DNA from: Thalassobium sp. R2A62
GTDB taxonomy: Bacteria; Pseudomonadota; Alphaproteobacteria; Rhodobacterales; Rhodobacteraceae
Length of the DNA stretch: 64,000 bases
Assembly: GCF_000161835.1 (NCBI RefSeq)
Contig: NZ_GG697169.2
Span: 1,172,418-1,236,417, forward strand
Direction of reading: 5' to 3'
Each line of letters opens with the position of its first letter. Position 1 is the stretch's first letter. Shown piece by piece: positions 48,799-56,876 of the stretch. Below the pieces are notes generated by a model, which saw only the letters and a program-made list of their open reading frames with translations, was not told the DNA's origin and searched no databases. Both the position numbers and the translations under genes were made by a program.

Positions 48799-49122
48799 TC
48801 AATCAAAGATATCTTCGATTGCGTCTTTGGCCCCTTCCAACAGCCAGCGGGTTAAGCTCTTCTTTTTATTTCTATTTTTCTTGTTGTATCTGGGTTTCTT
48901 GTGCAATGGCTCAGAGCGGTGAACAGGCTTTGGGCGGGCGGGTGCCGCCGTAGACGCAGACGTCCGCCCTGCCCCTGCATCCGCCCGTTTTGGTAACATT
49001 TTCAGATCATGTAGCGGCGCACCACAGTTCGAACATGCCAATTCGTGGCGTTCACGCCCGCTTAGCACCAGCGCCGCTCGGGTCCCGCAATAACAACAGG
49101 TCGCAATCTTTGTGACGGGCAT
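48799..49122 (-). CDS. Small zinc-ribbon protein, unknown
   Basis: A 107-residue protein with a four-cysteine zinc ribbon (CCYCG near residue 9 and CSNCG near 30), an Ala/Pro/Lys-rich low-complexity middle with KKPRYNKKNRNKKKS, and an amphipathic end RWLLEGAKDAIEDIFD. The basic middle suggests nucleic-acid contact. It lies 12 bp after rlmB on the same strand, hence probably co-expressed with that rRNA methyltransferase. No named family recognised. Confidence 0.75.
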   Translation of the reverse strand: MPVTKIATCCYCGTRAALVLSGRERHELACSNCGAPLHDLKMLPKRADAGAGRTSASTAAPARPKPVHRSEPLHKKPRYNKKNRNKKKSLTRWLLEGAKDAIEDIFD

Positions 49123-49134
49123 AGATCCTCAGGC

Positions 49135-49917
49135 TCAGAGCGTCTCTCTAGAGGCATATAGGGCAACTGCCGCAGCATTTGAGACGTTGAGAGAGCCAAA
49201 ACCACCAGCAAAGTCGATTTTCACCAATGCGTCACATGTTTCTTTGGTCTTTTCGCGTAAACCCGGCCCCTCAGCCCCTAGAACAAGTGCGACAGGACGG
49301 TCACGTTTGCCCTCGAGTGCCGCTCCAATGGTGCCTTCTGCCTCGCCGTCGAGGCCCAGAACGATATAGCCCATCCCCTTGAGCGTCTCCATCGCATCCG
49401 CCAGATTGCGGACCCTGACATAGGGTTGGCGTTCCAACGCACCAGACGCGGTTTTGGCCAAGGCTCCGGTTTCGGGCGCTGCGTGGCGCGACATGGCAAC
49501 AACCGCAGAGGCGCCGAACACTTCGGCCGAGCGCAGGACTGCACCGACGTTATGCGGGTCGGTCACACGGTCTAACAATACAACACGCGGCGCGCGGCCT
49601 TCTTCGCCCAAACAGACGTCTTCGAGCTTGCCCCAGTCAAGACCTTTGACCTCAAGTGCCGCACCTTGGTGCACGGACTGCGGATCAATCGGTGCCGCAA
49701 ACTTGCGCGGATCGGACATCTCGGGTTCCATCCCGCTGGCTCCGATATCCTCGGCCAGTTTGTCATGGGCGTTTTTGGTAACGATCAGACGCAGCTTGAC
49801 CCGTTTAGGGTTCAACAGCGCATCACGGACCGCGTGCAAGCCAAACAGCCACACGGTTTCCGCAGCGGCGGCGCGCTTGGATCTTTCTTTTTCAACAACC
49901 CACTTTGGCTTTTTCAT
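49135..49917 (-). CDS. rlmB: 23S rRNA (guanosine-2'-O)-methyltransferase RlmB (TrmH/SpoU family)
   Basis: SPOUT-fold methyltransferase, 260 residues, expected to methylate G2251 of 23S rRNA. An N-terminal substrate-binding domain (VWLFGLHAVRDALLNPKRV) is followed by the knot: VLLDRVTDPHNVGAVLRSAE (motif 1), LVLGAEGPGLREKT (motif 2) and FGSLNVSNAAAVALY (motif 3). Assignment to RlmB rather than another SpoU member is from overall layout. Divergent from tRNA-Tyr. Confidence 0.88.
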   Translation of the reverse strand: MKKPKWVVEKERSKRAAAAETVWLFGLHAVRDALLNPKRVKLRLIVTKNAHDKLAEDIGASGMEPEMSDPRKFAAPIDPQSVHQGAALEVKGLDWGKLEDVCLGEEGRAPRVVLLDRVTDPHNVGAVLRSAEVFGASAVVAMSRHAAPETGALAKTASGALERQPYVRVRNLADAMETLKGMGYIVLGLDGEAEGTIGAALEGKRDRPVALVLGAEGPGLREKTKETCDALVKIDFAGGFGSLNVSNAAAVALYASRETL

Positions 49918-50041
49918 AGCTGCTACCTTCGTATGATTTGGCTCGTCCTAACGGATTGCGCTGGCAACAACCACCTTTCAAACAAGAAAGATCATTTCCC
50001 AGTTGACGCCCTCGCAATGCACAGCTAATCACGCCGCCAGT

Positions 50042-50125
50042 GGGCGACAGGCCGCAAGGTGTGGCAGGGGACTGTAACTCCCTCGCGGAGACGCACGCCT
50101 GGTTCGATTCCAGGGTCGCCCACCA
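50042..50125 (+). tRNA. tRNA-Tyr (GTA)
   Basis: A class II tRNA of 84 nt with acceptor GGGCGAC/GTCGCCC, anticodon loop CTGTAAC giving GTA, a long variable arm (GCGGAGACGC) typical of bacterial tRNA-Tyr, T-arm GGTTCGATTCC and encoded CCA. Confidence 0.97.
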
Positions 50126-50259
50126 CTAAACAATCCAATGAAATGATCTGAAAAAATCTCGCGTTGCACCGAGCGGTTCCGGCTGAACGTCTGGCGCGGT
50201 GGCATAGCAGCGATCAAACGCGCCTGACGCCTACATTAAAAGCCTATGCATGCGACGCG

Positions 50260-50742
50260 TTACCGGATTGTGAGAGTATATTCTCGCTGTGTCCGCGGCA
50301 CGGTTATTTCGCCGAATGGAGCAGTATCCTCGTCGCTGGCGCACGTGTAGCCATCTGGCACCAAGCGTTCAAAGCGGCGGTTCGGAATGCAAAATTTGGT
50401 TGCGGCATTGCCATCCCAATATGACCCACCGCCGGTTTTTGCGTGATAGTAGAGGTGTTGGTTGTTAAAATCGCCGAATGGAGTGCGGGACATGTAACTG
50501 CAGTCATCATGCTCCACGATCCACCACCCTTTGACCGTAAACGGATCTTCGGCCGCTTCGCGCACCGCAATCGCGATACGGATTTGCTCGCCGGATTTAT
50601 TACAAACGTTGAACCGCAGCTCTTTTTGCTCGTTACGGGCACTGTCGCGGGTTTCCGAGCTGGTTTGGGTGCTCGATTGCGATACAGCGGTTTCTTTGGG
50701 GTCATCTGAAATCATGGACATAACGGCGGCACCTACCATCAC
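50260..50742 (-). CDS. DUF1036-family protein, N-terminus uncertain
   Basis: The last ~120 residues match the DUF1036 pattern: LRFNVCNKSGEQIRIAIAVR, WWIVEHDDCSYM and a late cysteine in KFCIPNRRFERL. The called start (GTG/ATG at 50742) begins mid-way through a hydrophobic segment; the open frame continues upstream with DWVVLAGAIVMVG, which would complete a membrane anchor, but no ATG, GTG or TTG is found before the in-frame stop. The 5' end may have been lost by rearrangement with the gene before it. Confidence 0.7.
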   Translation of the reverse strand: MMVGAAVMSMISDDPKETAVSQSSTQTSSETRDSARNEQKELRFNVCNKSGEQIRIAIAVREAAEDPFTVKGWWIVEHDDCSYMSRTPFGDFNNQHLYYHAKTGGGSYWDGNAATKFCIPNRRFERLVPDGYTCASDEDTAPFGEITVPRTQREYTLTIR

Positions 50743-50807
50743 AATCGCACCCGCTAGGACAACCCAATCGATCCATGCCCCCTTTGCGGCAGGCGCATCA
50801 CTTGATT

Positions 50808-51153
50808 TTAAAGATGACCTTTTGCGCAGATGTTCAGCCGAAGGTTTTTAGGTTTTGGGTCCGATCGCGGAGCGGCGGCTGGGGGTCGGGTTGGTTCTGG
50901 CACCGGCTGCGGAGCTGCCATACGGGCAGGTTCCGGTTGCACAGCATCGCGCACGACCTTGATGATTTCGATCTGTTCCGACAGAATTTCGCCTTGTCTT
51001 GCATAAACCTTGTCTTGCATAAACATGTGTCACCGTACCAAAGTACGGCAACGAAAACGCCTCTTCGACCCCATTAGCGTCCATGAAAGTGAAGAGCGGG
51101 GTTTCGTTCGCTTCGAAACGCTGACCTCGGCTCACATGCATCTTGGTCAACAT
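50808..51153 (-). pseudogene. Biotinyl/lipoyl-like short protein broken by a 16-bp tandem duplication
   Basis: The frame from ATG 51153 reads MLTKMHVSRGQRFEANETPL...YFGTVTHVYARQG and is then thrown out of phase because 16 bp are repeated (50992-51007, 51008-51023). Removing one copy gives a continuous 109-residue protein: a beta-rich domain resembling HlyD/biotinyl modules, EILSEQIEIIKVV, a Pro-rich linker, and LRLNICAKGHL, which resembles the first strand of the neighbouring DUF1036 domain and then stops. Probably a former DUF1036 paralogue, now frameshifted and truncated. Confidence 0.6.
50992..51023. repeat. Perfect 16-bp tandem duplication
   Basis: CCTTGTCTTGCATAAA is present twice in a row (50992-51007 and 51008-51023), shifting the minus-strand frame by one. 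Confidence 0.98.
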
Positions 51154-51215
51154 GACAGGGTCATTTGAACGTTTGAGGCGAGGGAGAGCCTATGATGCTG
51201 GTTTCTAGTTCTTTA

Positions 51216-52046
51216 TCAGCCATTTGTCGCGTCCTCGTCGAAGTGAAGGTGTAGCCAAAGCGCGGCCAGCGCGGCCTCTGACATGGGTGCCGTTCCAGCG
51301 TTCGATGTCGCAAGCGCCGCGTTGAGCCACAGGGCGGAAGCGAGGTCTGCCAAAGCGTGCGGCATCCCTGCCCCGCTTGTCTGAGCGATCGGGGCGCCGC
51401 CCGCGATAAGCTTGACTGTTGTTCCGTTTGCGATTGCGTGGGTTGTCACGTGATCCCGCACCGGCTTGCCCGCGCCAAGGTCAGGCAGAGCATCCGCGTC
51501 CACCGCACACAAAATGACGCCTTGGGACAGGCGCGCCAGATCAACTGTTGCATCAGACGTTGCAAAAACGACGTCACAGACAGGCAGCTGCAACATTGCA
51601 CGAAAGCCTGATGCAAATGCTTGTGCGCGGTCCACGGGATTAGTCGACACGACCACGGTTTGCGCCCCCATCGCGCGGGCAGCACGTGCCACACTTTGCC
51701 CATTTGGCCCATACCCTGTTACACAGATCACGCGACCTGCGATCTGCAAGTTGGTAATATCCAAAAGCGCCATGACTGCCGACTGTCCCTGACAATGAGG
51801 GGCGATAATCGTTTGCCACAGCCTTGTCGCCGTGACGTCCGAGCCGCAGTCACTGGCTGAATCAAGATGCGCGCCAGCGGCGGCGAGCACGCTCAAAAGC
51901 GGCGGATCAGCGGCCCCATCTGGGGCATCCGCCGTCCCAATTGTGCCCAGCGCGCCTGTTGCATGGTCTCGTAGCAATGCGTGGGTCAGTCGGCGTTGAT
52001 CCCATGCCCAATCGTTTGGCTGAATTATTTGTGGGTCTATTGTCAT
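51216..52046 (-). CDS. AdoHcy-hydrolase-like NAD-domain protein, probable pseudoenzyme
   Basis: A 276-residue protein resembling only the second half of S-adenosylhomocysteine hydrolase. HCQGQSAVMALLDITNLQIAG corresponds to the YGTGQS...TN..IAG stretch (split about residue 90), followed by VTGYGPNGQSVARAARAMGA (residues 109-128), a GxGxxG nucleotide fold. The catalytic Lys and Asp-Asn of the parent family are missing, as is the N-terminal substrate domain. Its ATG overlaps the full-length homologue upstream by four bases, so the two are made together and may form a mixed oligomer (inference). Confidence 0.75.
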   Translation of the reverse strand: MTIDPQIIQPNDWAWDQRRLTHALLRDHATGALGTIGTADAPDGAADPPLLSVLAAAGAHLDSASDCGSDVTATRLWQTIIAPHCQGQSAVMALLDITNLQIAGRVICVTGYGPNGQSVARAARAMGAQTVVVSTNPVDRAQAFASGFRAMLQLPVCDVVFATSDATVDLARLSQGVILCAVDADALPDLGAGKPVRDHVTTHAIANGTTVKLIAGGAPIAQTSGAGMPHALADLASALWLNAALATSNAGTAPMSEAALAALWLHLHFDEDATNG

Positions 52047-53356
52047 GACAGTTCAATCTGGTCGATCCAGTCCATCGAATTATCTTGCTGTTCCTGTCGC
52101 GCGGTGGCGAGTGAAATCCCGAGACTGGCAAGTTTGGCAGCCGCGATCCCGTCGTCCACGGCCTTGGGCAAAACATGAACGCCGGGGGTCATGGGCGTGT
52201 TGATCAGGTGGTGCGCACCCAGCCCTTGGACAGCAAAGGTAAGGTCCATGATTTCCACTGGGTGGCCGCTACCCCCTGCGATATTAACCAATGCGCCACC
52301 AGACAGGACGTGCACGGTTTTATCTGCCAACGCATAACTGGTGATCTGGGCGCTGACTTCGGTCGTGCCTTCCGCGACCTGAGCAAGGTGATCGATATCA
52401 ATCTCGAGGTCATGATGGCCCGCGTTGGCAAGGACAACATCATCACGCAAATGCGCCACCTCGGGCGCACCAATTGCACGCATCCCGCCAGTGGCCGTCA
52501 CAACAAACCGTGCGTCCGGCAGGGTCGATGCAGCTGACCCGACATGGTGCCCGTCCATATGCGCCTCAAGCGCGCGAACGGGGTCCGCCTCGATCACATG
52601 AACCAAGGCGCCCAACGCACTGGCATATTGCGCAATTCCGCGCCCGACATAGCCGTAACCAACAACAGCAAAAGGCACGCCTGCAATTTGGCGACTGGTT
52701 TGGTGCAACACGGCCTGAACCGTCGTCTGACCCGTGCCATAGCGATTATCAAAGAGATGTTTGCACCGCGCGTCATTGGCGGTCAGCGCCGGAAACGGCA
52801 GCTTGCCAGCCTCTTGCATCGCATAGAGCCGCGCTGTTCCAGTTGTTGTTTCCTCGGACACGCCTTTCAAGCGGGCAAAGACGTTTGGACGGTGGATACC
52901 GATGCGCATCGTCAGCTCCGCACCGTCATCAATCACATATTCGGGTTCTAGGTCAGCTGCGGCGCGCAGCTCGGCCTCCCAACTGGTGTGATCCCCATCT
53001 GGTTCGGAAACAACACGAATGCCAATGTCACGCAGCGCTGCGACAACAGGGGCAGAGGTGGTTCGCGGATTACTACCCGCGGCAATGACATCTGCACCCG
53101 CGTCCGCCAGCAATTTGGCGAGATACGCGGTTTTCGCTTCGAGATGCACAACAACGGCAATCCGTTTGCCGCGCAGCGACCCGTCACTGACAATCTTGCG
53201 CACGTGGGTATTCATCACAGGAGAGTGGGTATGGACCCATTCGATACGCGCGAGGCCATCATCGACCAAGGCCTGAATATCGGGGCCATTGTGCCCGTCG
53301 GTCGTATGCATCATGCCCATCCCCCGCTGTGCGGCCACAACATTAGCGGCGGCCAC
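52043..53356 (-). CDS. S-adenosylhomocysteine hydrolase-like NAD enzyme (divergent)
   Basis: A 437-residue member of the adenosylhomocysteinase superfamily. Conserved: EETTTG (residues 168-173), Lys199 and Asp203-Asn204 in ARCKHLFDNRYGTGQ, the NAD loop VVGYGYVGRG (231-240) and GHHDLEIDIDHL. The N-terminal substrate segment has MHTTDGHNG rather than the usual H-M-T/TxQTAVLIETL motif, so the substrate may not be AdoHcy. GTG 53356 is the only start after an in-frame stop. Operon-coupled to the catalytic-residue-lacking paralogue. Could be a homologue acting on another ribosyl-homocysteine or nucleoside. Confidence 0.78.
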   Translation of the reverse strand: MAAANVVAAQRGMGMMHTTDGHNGPDIQALVDDGLARIEWVHTHSPVMNTHVRKIVSDGSLRGKRIAVVVHLEAKTAYLAKLLADAGADVIAAGSNPRTTSAPVVAALRDIGIRVVSEPDGDHTSWEAELRAAADLEPEYVIDDGAELTMRIGIHRPNVFARLKGVSEETTTGTARLYAMQEAGKLPFPALTANDARCKHLFDNRYGTGQTTVQAVLHQTSRQIAGVPFAVVGYGYVGRGIAQYASALGALVHVIEADPVRALEAHMDGHHVGSAASTLPDARFVVTATGGMRAIGAPEVAHLRDDVVLANAGHHDLEIDIDHLAQVAEGTTEVSAQITSYALADKTVHVLSGGALVNIAGGSGHPVEIMDLTFAVQGLGAHHLINTPMTPGVHVLPKAVDDGIAAAKLASLGISLATARQEQQDNSMDWIDQIELS

Positions 53357-53377
53357 ACAGAGGTCAACGCGTCCCGT

Positions 53378-53887
53378 TCATGGAATGCGTACATTCCCGC
53401 GCTCAAAGCTCTCTGTTTGGGATGTGCCGTCGTCAAAGGTGACGCGAACGATGACCTGCTCAACGCTGCCCAAAGGCTGGACGATGTACGGCAGGAAGTT
53501 CTCGATATCGACCATCACGTTGGGCTGGGCATATTCTGTATTGCAGGGCTCTAGCGGCATAGGCGTGACAGGATCGGCGCCATTCAGGCCGTAGTGCATT
53601 CCCCACATGCCACACCGCCACGAGAAAAGCTGGGTGAAATACACGAGATCCTGACCGTTGAATTCGCGGATACCGATCCACTGTGCCTTGGTCATTTCGA
53701 GGATTGGTTTGATCTCGGTCGCGGTTGTGAATTTGCCCGTTGGGGTTTGGTCCTCTGGTGCGCGTGTCTCGATCACCGGCTCTGGGGTCGCCTCTGGGGC
53801 CGCCACAGCGAGCATTGGTGCGTCCCCGTCTTGGGACGACGCCGCCAATGCAAAAATCAAACCGACAGTAATTAAAAGTCCAAACAT
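53378..53887 (-). CDS. Membrane-anchored or exported protein, unknown
   Basis: A 169-residue protein with an N-terminal hydrophobic segment (about residues 2-17), an acidic Pro-rich stretch (30-55), then a compact domain containing AQWIGIREFNGQDLVYFTQL and RCGMWGMHYGLNGAD with two cysteines that may pair. AAAGG stands nine bases before the ATG. No family recognised. It is 21 bp upstream of the AdoHcy-hydrolase-like gene on the same strand, so probably the first gene of that operon. Confidence 0.7.
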   Translation of the reverse strand: MFGLLITVGLIFALAASSQDGDAPMLAVAAPEATPEPVIETRAPEDQTPTGKFTTATEIKPILEMTKAQWIGIREFNGQDLVYFTQLFSWRCGMWGMHYGLNGADPVTPMPLEPCNTEYAQPNVMVDIENFLPYIVQPLGSVEQVIVRVTFDDGTSQTESFERGNVRIP

Positions 53888-53982
53888 GGTCGTCGCCTTT
53901 TATAAAATTCAAAGCATTAGGGTTTGCCTCGTCCACTAGGGTCTCTATTGTGATCCCAAATCGATCAGAGGCACGATCAATA

Positions 53983-54993
53983 ATGACCATTATGGCCCGA
54001 TCAAGCACATCAGACCAGAGTTTCAATATCATGATCGTGGGCCAAGCTGGACGCTTGCAATACGAGGCGGTTCTGTTTGCGGCGTCGTTGCGCCAGCATT
54101 CGCCACGCTTTGACGGGCGGTTGATCGTGGTCGAGCCTCAGCCGAGCCCGAAGTGGTCAACCGATCCACGTATGACGGGAGACGCCCGAACCGCACTCAT
54201 CGAATTGGGCGCCGAAATCGTGCCATTTACCAATCATCACTTTGGCGAGGGCTACCGCTACGGCAACAAAATCGAAGGGTTGGCCGCAATGCCTGCTGGC
54301 GAGCCGTTCGTGTTTTTTGACACGGACACGCTGATCACGGGCGAATTGATGGACGTTCCATTTGATTTCGATCGCCCGACCGCATCCATGATGCGCGAAG
54401 GGACGTGGCCCAAAGAAGAGCTGTATTGGCCGGGCTACACGGCGACGTGGAAATCCCTCTATGACAAGTTCGATCTGGAATTTGAGAGCACGCTCGATCT
54501 GTCGCAGCCAGATGACTATTGGCAGCGTTACCTGTATTTCAACGCCGGTTGGTTTTTCTACAAAGACCCAGCGGCGTTCGGTGCACGGTTTTTGGACTAT
54601 GCGACAGCGATCCGCGAGGACCGCCCACCCGAGCTTGTCTTGCAAGAACTGAACCCGTGGTTGGACCAAGTGGCGTTGCCCTTAGTTATTCATTCACTTG
54701 GCGGCGGCCGTGACACATTGCCCACTGGTCATTTGGACGGCGCGGTCAGTTATCATTACCGTCTGCTGCCGCTTTTGTATGCCAAAGCGCCAGATGCGGT
54801 TGTGTCCGCGCTTGAAGCAGCAAGCAGCCCGAACAAAGTCAAAAAGGTGCTCAAATCCTACGAGCCGTTTTTGCGGATGATCTATCAGAACCGCGGCCAA
54901 AAGGTGCGCGAGATGTTTGACCGCGACGATCTGCCAAAGCGCGAAAAGCAAATCCGAAACCGCATCAAGAAAGCCAATTTCTGGATGCGCTAG
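53983..54993 (+). CDS. GT-A-type glycosyltransferase-like protein
   Basis: A 336-residue protein with a nucleotide-sugar type DxD motif in VFFDTDTLITGEL (about residue 110), preceded by GNKIEGLAAMP, and FNAGWFFYKDPAAFG later, a layout seen in family-8-like glycosyltransferases. The C-terminus is basic and helical (KVREMFDRDDLPKREKQIR). ATG 53983 follows GAGGCA; an upstream Met at 53950 is possible. Acceptor and donor unknown. Confidence 0.65.
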   Translation: MTIMARSSTSDQSFNIMIVGQAGRLQYEAVLFAASLRQHSPRFDGRLIVVEPQPSPKWSTDPRMTGDARTALIELGAEIVPFTNHHFGEGYRYGNKIEGLAAMPAGEPFVFFDTDTLITGELMDVPFDFDRPTASMMREGTWPKEELYWPGYTATWKSLYDKFDLEFESTLDLSQPDDYWQRYLYFNAGWFFYKDPAAFGARFLDYATAIREDRPPELVLQELNPWLDQVALPLVIHSLGGGRDTLPTGHLDGAVSYHYRLLPLLYAKAPDAVVSALEAASSPNKVKKVLKSYEPFLRMIYQNRGQKVREMFDRDDLPKREKQIRNRIKKANFWMR

Positions 54994-54999
54994 GCGGCG

Positions 55000-55413
55000 C
55001 TAGCTGTCGAACACGCCGTCAATGTTTGCAAAGCCTTTGACTTCGATCGGATTGCCGGACGGATCGCGGAAAAACATTGTCCACTGCTCGCCCGGTTCGC
55101 CGCGAAACCGCGCAGAGGGTGCAATCACAAAATCGGTCTGCGCGTCTTCCATGCGACCAGCCAGTTCGGTCCACTGATCCAACGGCAGCACAATCCCAAA
55201 ATGCGGCATTGGCACCATGTGATCCCCGACCCGCCCTGTGGCGGCGGTCTTCATTGGCTCGCCCAGATGCATCGACAACTGATGACCAAAGAAATCAAAA
55301 TCCACCCATGTGTCGGTCGATCGACCTTCCACCGCGCCCATGACCCCAGAATAGAATTCTCGGGTCGCATCTAAATCCAGAACATTAAAGGCGAAATGAA
55401 ACGGCGTTGGCAT
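55000..55413 (-). CDS. VOC-family glyoxalase/dioxygenase-like protein
   Basis: A 137-residue single VOC domain: HFAFNVLDLDATREFYSGVM at residues 5-24 (metal His), WVDFDFFGHQLSMHLGEP, HFGIVLPLDQWTELAGRM and FFRDPSGNPIEVKGF carrying the final Glu ligand. Typical of small Rhodobacteraceae VOC proteins annotated as glyoxalases. It converges with the glycosyltransferase-like gene six bp away and diverges from metY. Confidence 0.88.
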   Translation of the reverse strand: MPTPFHFAFNVLDLDATREFYSGVMGAVEGRSTDTWVDFDFFGHQLSMHLGEPMKTAATGRVGDHMVPMPHFGIVLPLDQWTELAGRMEDAQTDFVIAPSARFRGEPGEQWTMFFRDPSGNPIEVKGFANIDGVFDS

Positions 55414-55500
55414 TGGTTTGTCCTTTGATCAGGGGCGGCGTTGAGGCCCGCGCTTATATGCAATAGAGGTATCGGCAACGACGATAAAGGGAGAGACGCG

Positions 55501-56802
55501 ATGTCCACTGATCCAAACGGGCCGAGCTACGGCTTTGACACACTGCAGATCCATGCGGGCGCACGCCCTGATCCTGCAACAGGCGCGCGCCAGACGCCGA
55601 TTTACCAATCGACCGCATATGTGTTCCGCGATGCCGACCACGCCGCAGCATTGTTTAACCTGCAAGAGGTTGGATACATCTATTCGCGCCTGACAAACCC
55701 GACGGTTGCCGTTCTTCAAGAGCGCATTGCGACCCTCGAGGGTGGTGTTGGTGCTGTCTGCTGTTCGTCTGGCCACGCCGCACAGATCATGGCGCTGTTT
55801 CCGCTGATGCAGCCAGGCATGAACATTGTTGCATCGACCCGTCTTTATGGCGGTACGGTCACGCAGTTCAGCCAGACGATCAAACGTTTCGGTTGGGAAG
55901 CCAAATTCGTCGACATGGACGATCATGAAGCGGTTGCTGCCGCCATCGACGACAACACTCGCGCCGTATTCTGCGAAGCGGTCGCCAACCCAGGTGGTCA
56001 CATCACCGACCTCAACGCGATCTCGGCCATCTCGGACGCCGCCGGTATTCCGCTGATCGTCGATAACACGACTGCCACGCCATACCTATGCCGCCCAATC
56101 GAGCACGGTGCGACCTTGGTTGTGCACTCGACGACCAAGTACCTGACTGGCAACGGTACAGTCACAGGCGGCTGTGTTGTGGATTCCGGTAAATTCGACT
56201 GGGGCGCAAACGACAAGTTCCCGTCATTGTCCCAGCCCGAGCCTGCGTATCACGGCATGAAGTTCGCCGAGACCTTTGGCCCGTTGGCGTTTACCTTTCA
56301 CGGTATTGCGATTGGTCTGCGCGATCTTGGTATGACCATGAACCCACAGGCAGCGCACTATACGTTGATGGGGATCGAGACTTTATCCTTGCGGATGGAC
56401 CGTCACGTTGAAAACGCGACCAAGCTGGCGAATTGGCTCGAGGCGGACGACCGCATCGAATACGTCACCTATGCCGGTTTGGAATCGTCCCCCTATTTCC
56501 CATTGGTTGAAAAGATTTGCCCACGTGGCGCCAGCGCATTGTTCACTTTTGCGGTCAAAGGCGGCTACGAGGCCTGCGTGAAGCTGGTGGATAATCTCGA
56601 AATCTTTAGCCACGTGGCAAACCTAGGTGACACACGGTCGTTGATCATCCACTCGGCCTCAACGACCCACCGTCAGTTGACCGTAGAACAGCAAGAAGCC
56701 GCAGGCGCCGGACCAGGTGTTGTGCGTGTCTCTATCGGAACAGAAGACGCCAATGACCTGATTGCCGATCTGGACCAAGCGTTGAGCAAAGCCAGCGCGT
56801 AA
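55501..56802 (+). CDS. metY: O-acetylhomoserine aminocarboxypropyltransferase (sulfhydrylase) MetY
   Basis: PLP enzyme making homocysteine from O-acetylhomoserine and sulfide, 433 residues. GFDTLQIHAGARPDPATGAR at the N-terminus, YSRLTNPTVAVLQERIATLEGG, and the PLP lysine in VVHSTTKYLTGNGTVTGG are diagnostic of the Cys/Met PLP family; the length and GPLAFTFHG insert favour MetY. ATG 55501 has AGGGAGA upstream. Monocistronic with terminator. No SAM riboswitch seen in the 87-bp upstream gap. Confidence 0.93.
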   Translation: MSTDPNGPSYGFDTLQIHAGARPDPATGARQTPIYQSTAYVFRDADHAAALFNLQEVGYIYSRLTNPTVAVLQERIATLEGGVGAVCCSSGHAAQIMALFPLMQPGMNIVASTRLYGGTVTQFSQTIKRFGWEAKFVDMDDHEAVAAAIDDNTRAVFCEAVANPGGHITDLNAISAISDAAGIPLIVDNTTATPYLCRPIEHGATLVVHSTTKYLTGNGTVTGGCVVDSGKFDWGANDKFPSLSQPEPAYHGMKFAETFGPLAFTFHGIAIGLRDLGMTMNPQAAHYTLMGIETLSLRMDRHVENATKLANWLEADDRIEYVTYAGLESSPYFPLVEKICPRGASALFTFAVKGGYEACVKLVDNLEIFSHVANLGDTRSLIIHSASTTHRQLTVEQQEAAGAGPGVVRVSIGTEDANDLIADLDQALSKASA

Positions 56803-56823
56803 CCCGCGATCTATCAAACGTAC

Positions 56824-56857
56824 AAAGGGGGCCGGCTAATTCTGGGCGGCCCCTTTT
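56824..56857. terminator. Terminator between metY and SIMPL gene
   Basis: AAAGGGG plus GCC pairs with GGC plus CCCCTTT around GGCTAATTCTGG, followed by TTTTTG, with A-residues on the left. Likely works for both convergent genes. Confidence 0.8.
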
Positions 56858-56876
56858 TGTTGGGCGCAGACTGCGT

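Noticed and set aside
55414-55500. SAM-type riboswitch before metY
   Set aside because: Only 87 bp are available and no matching conserved stem pattern was seen.
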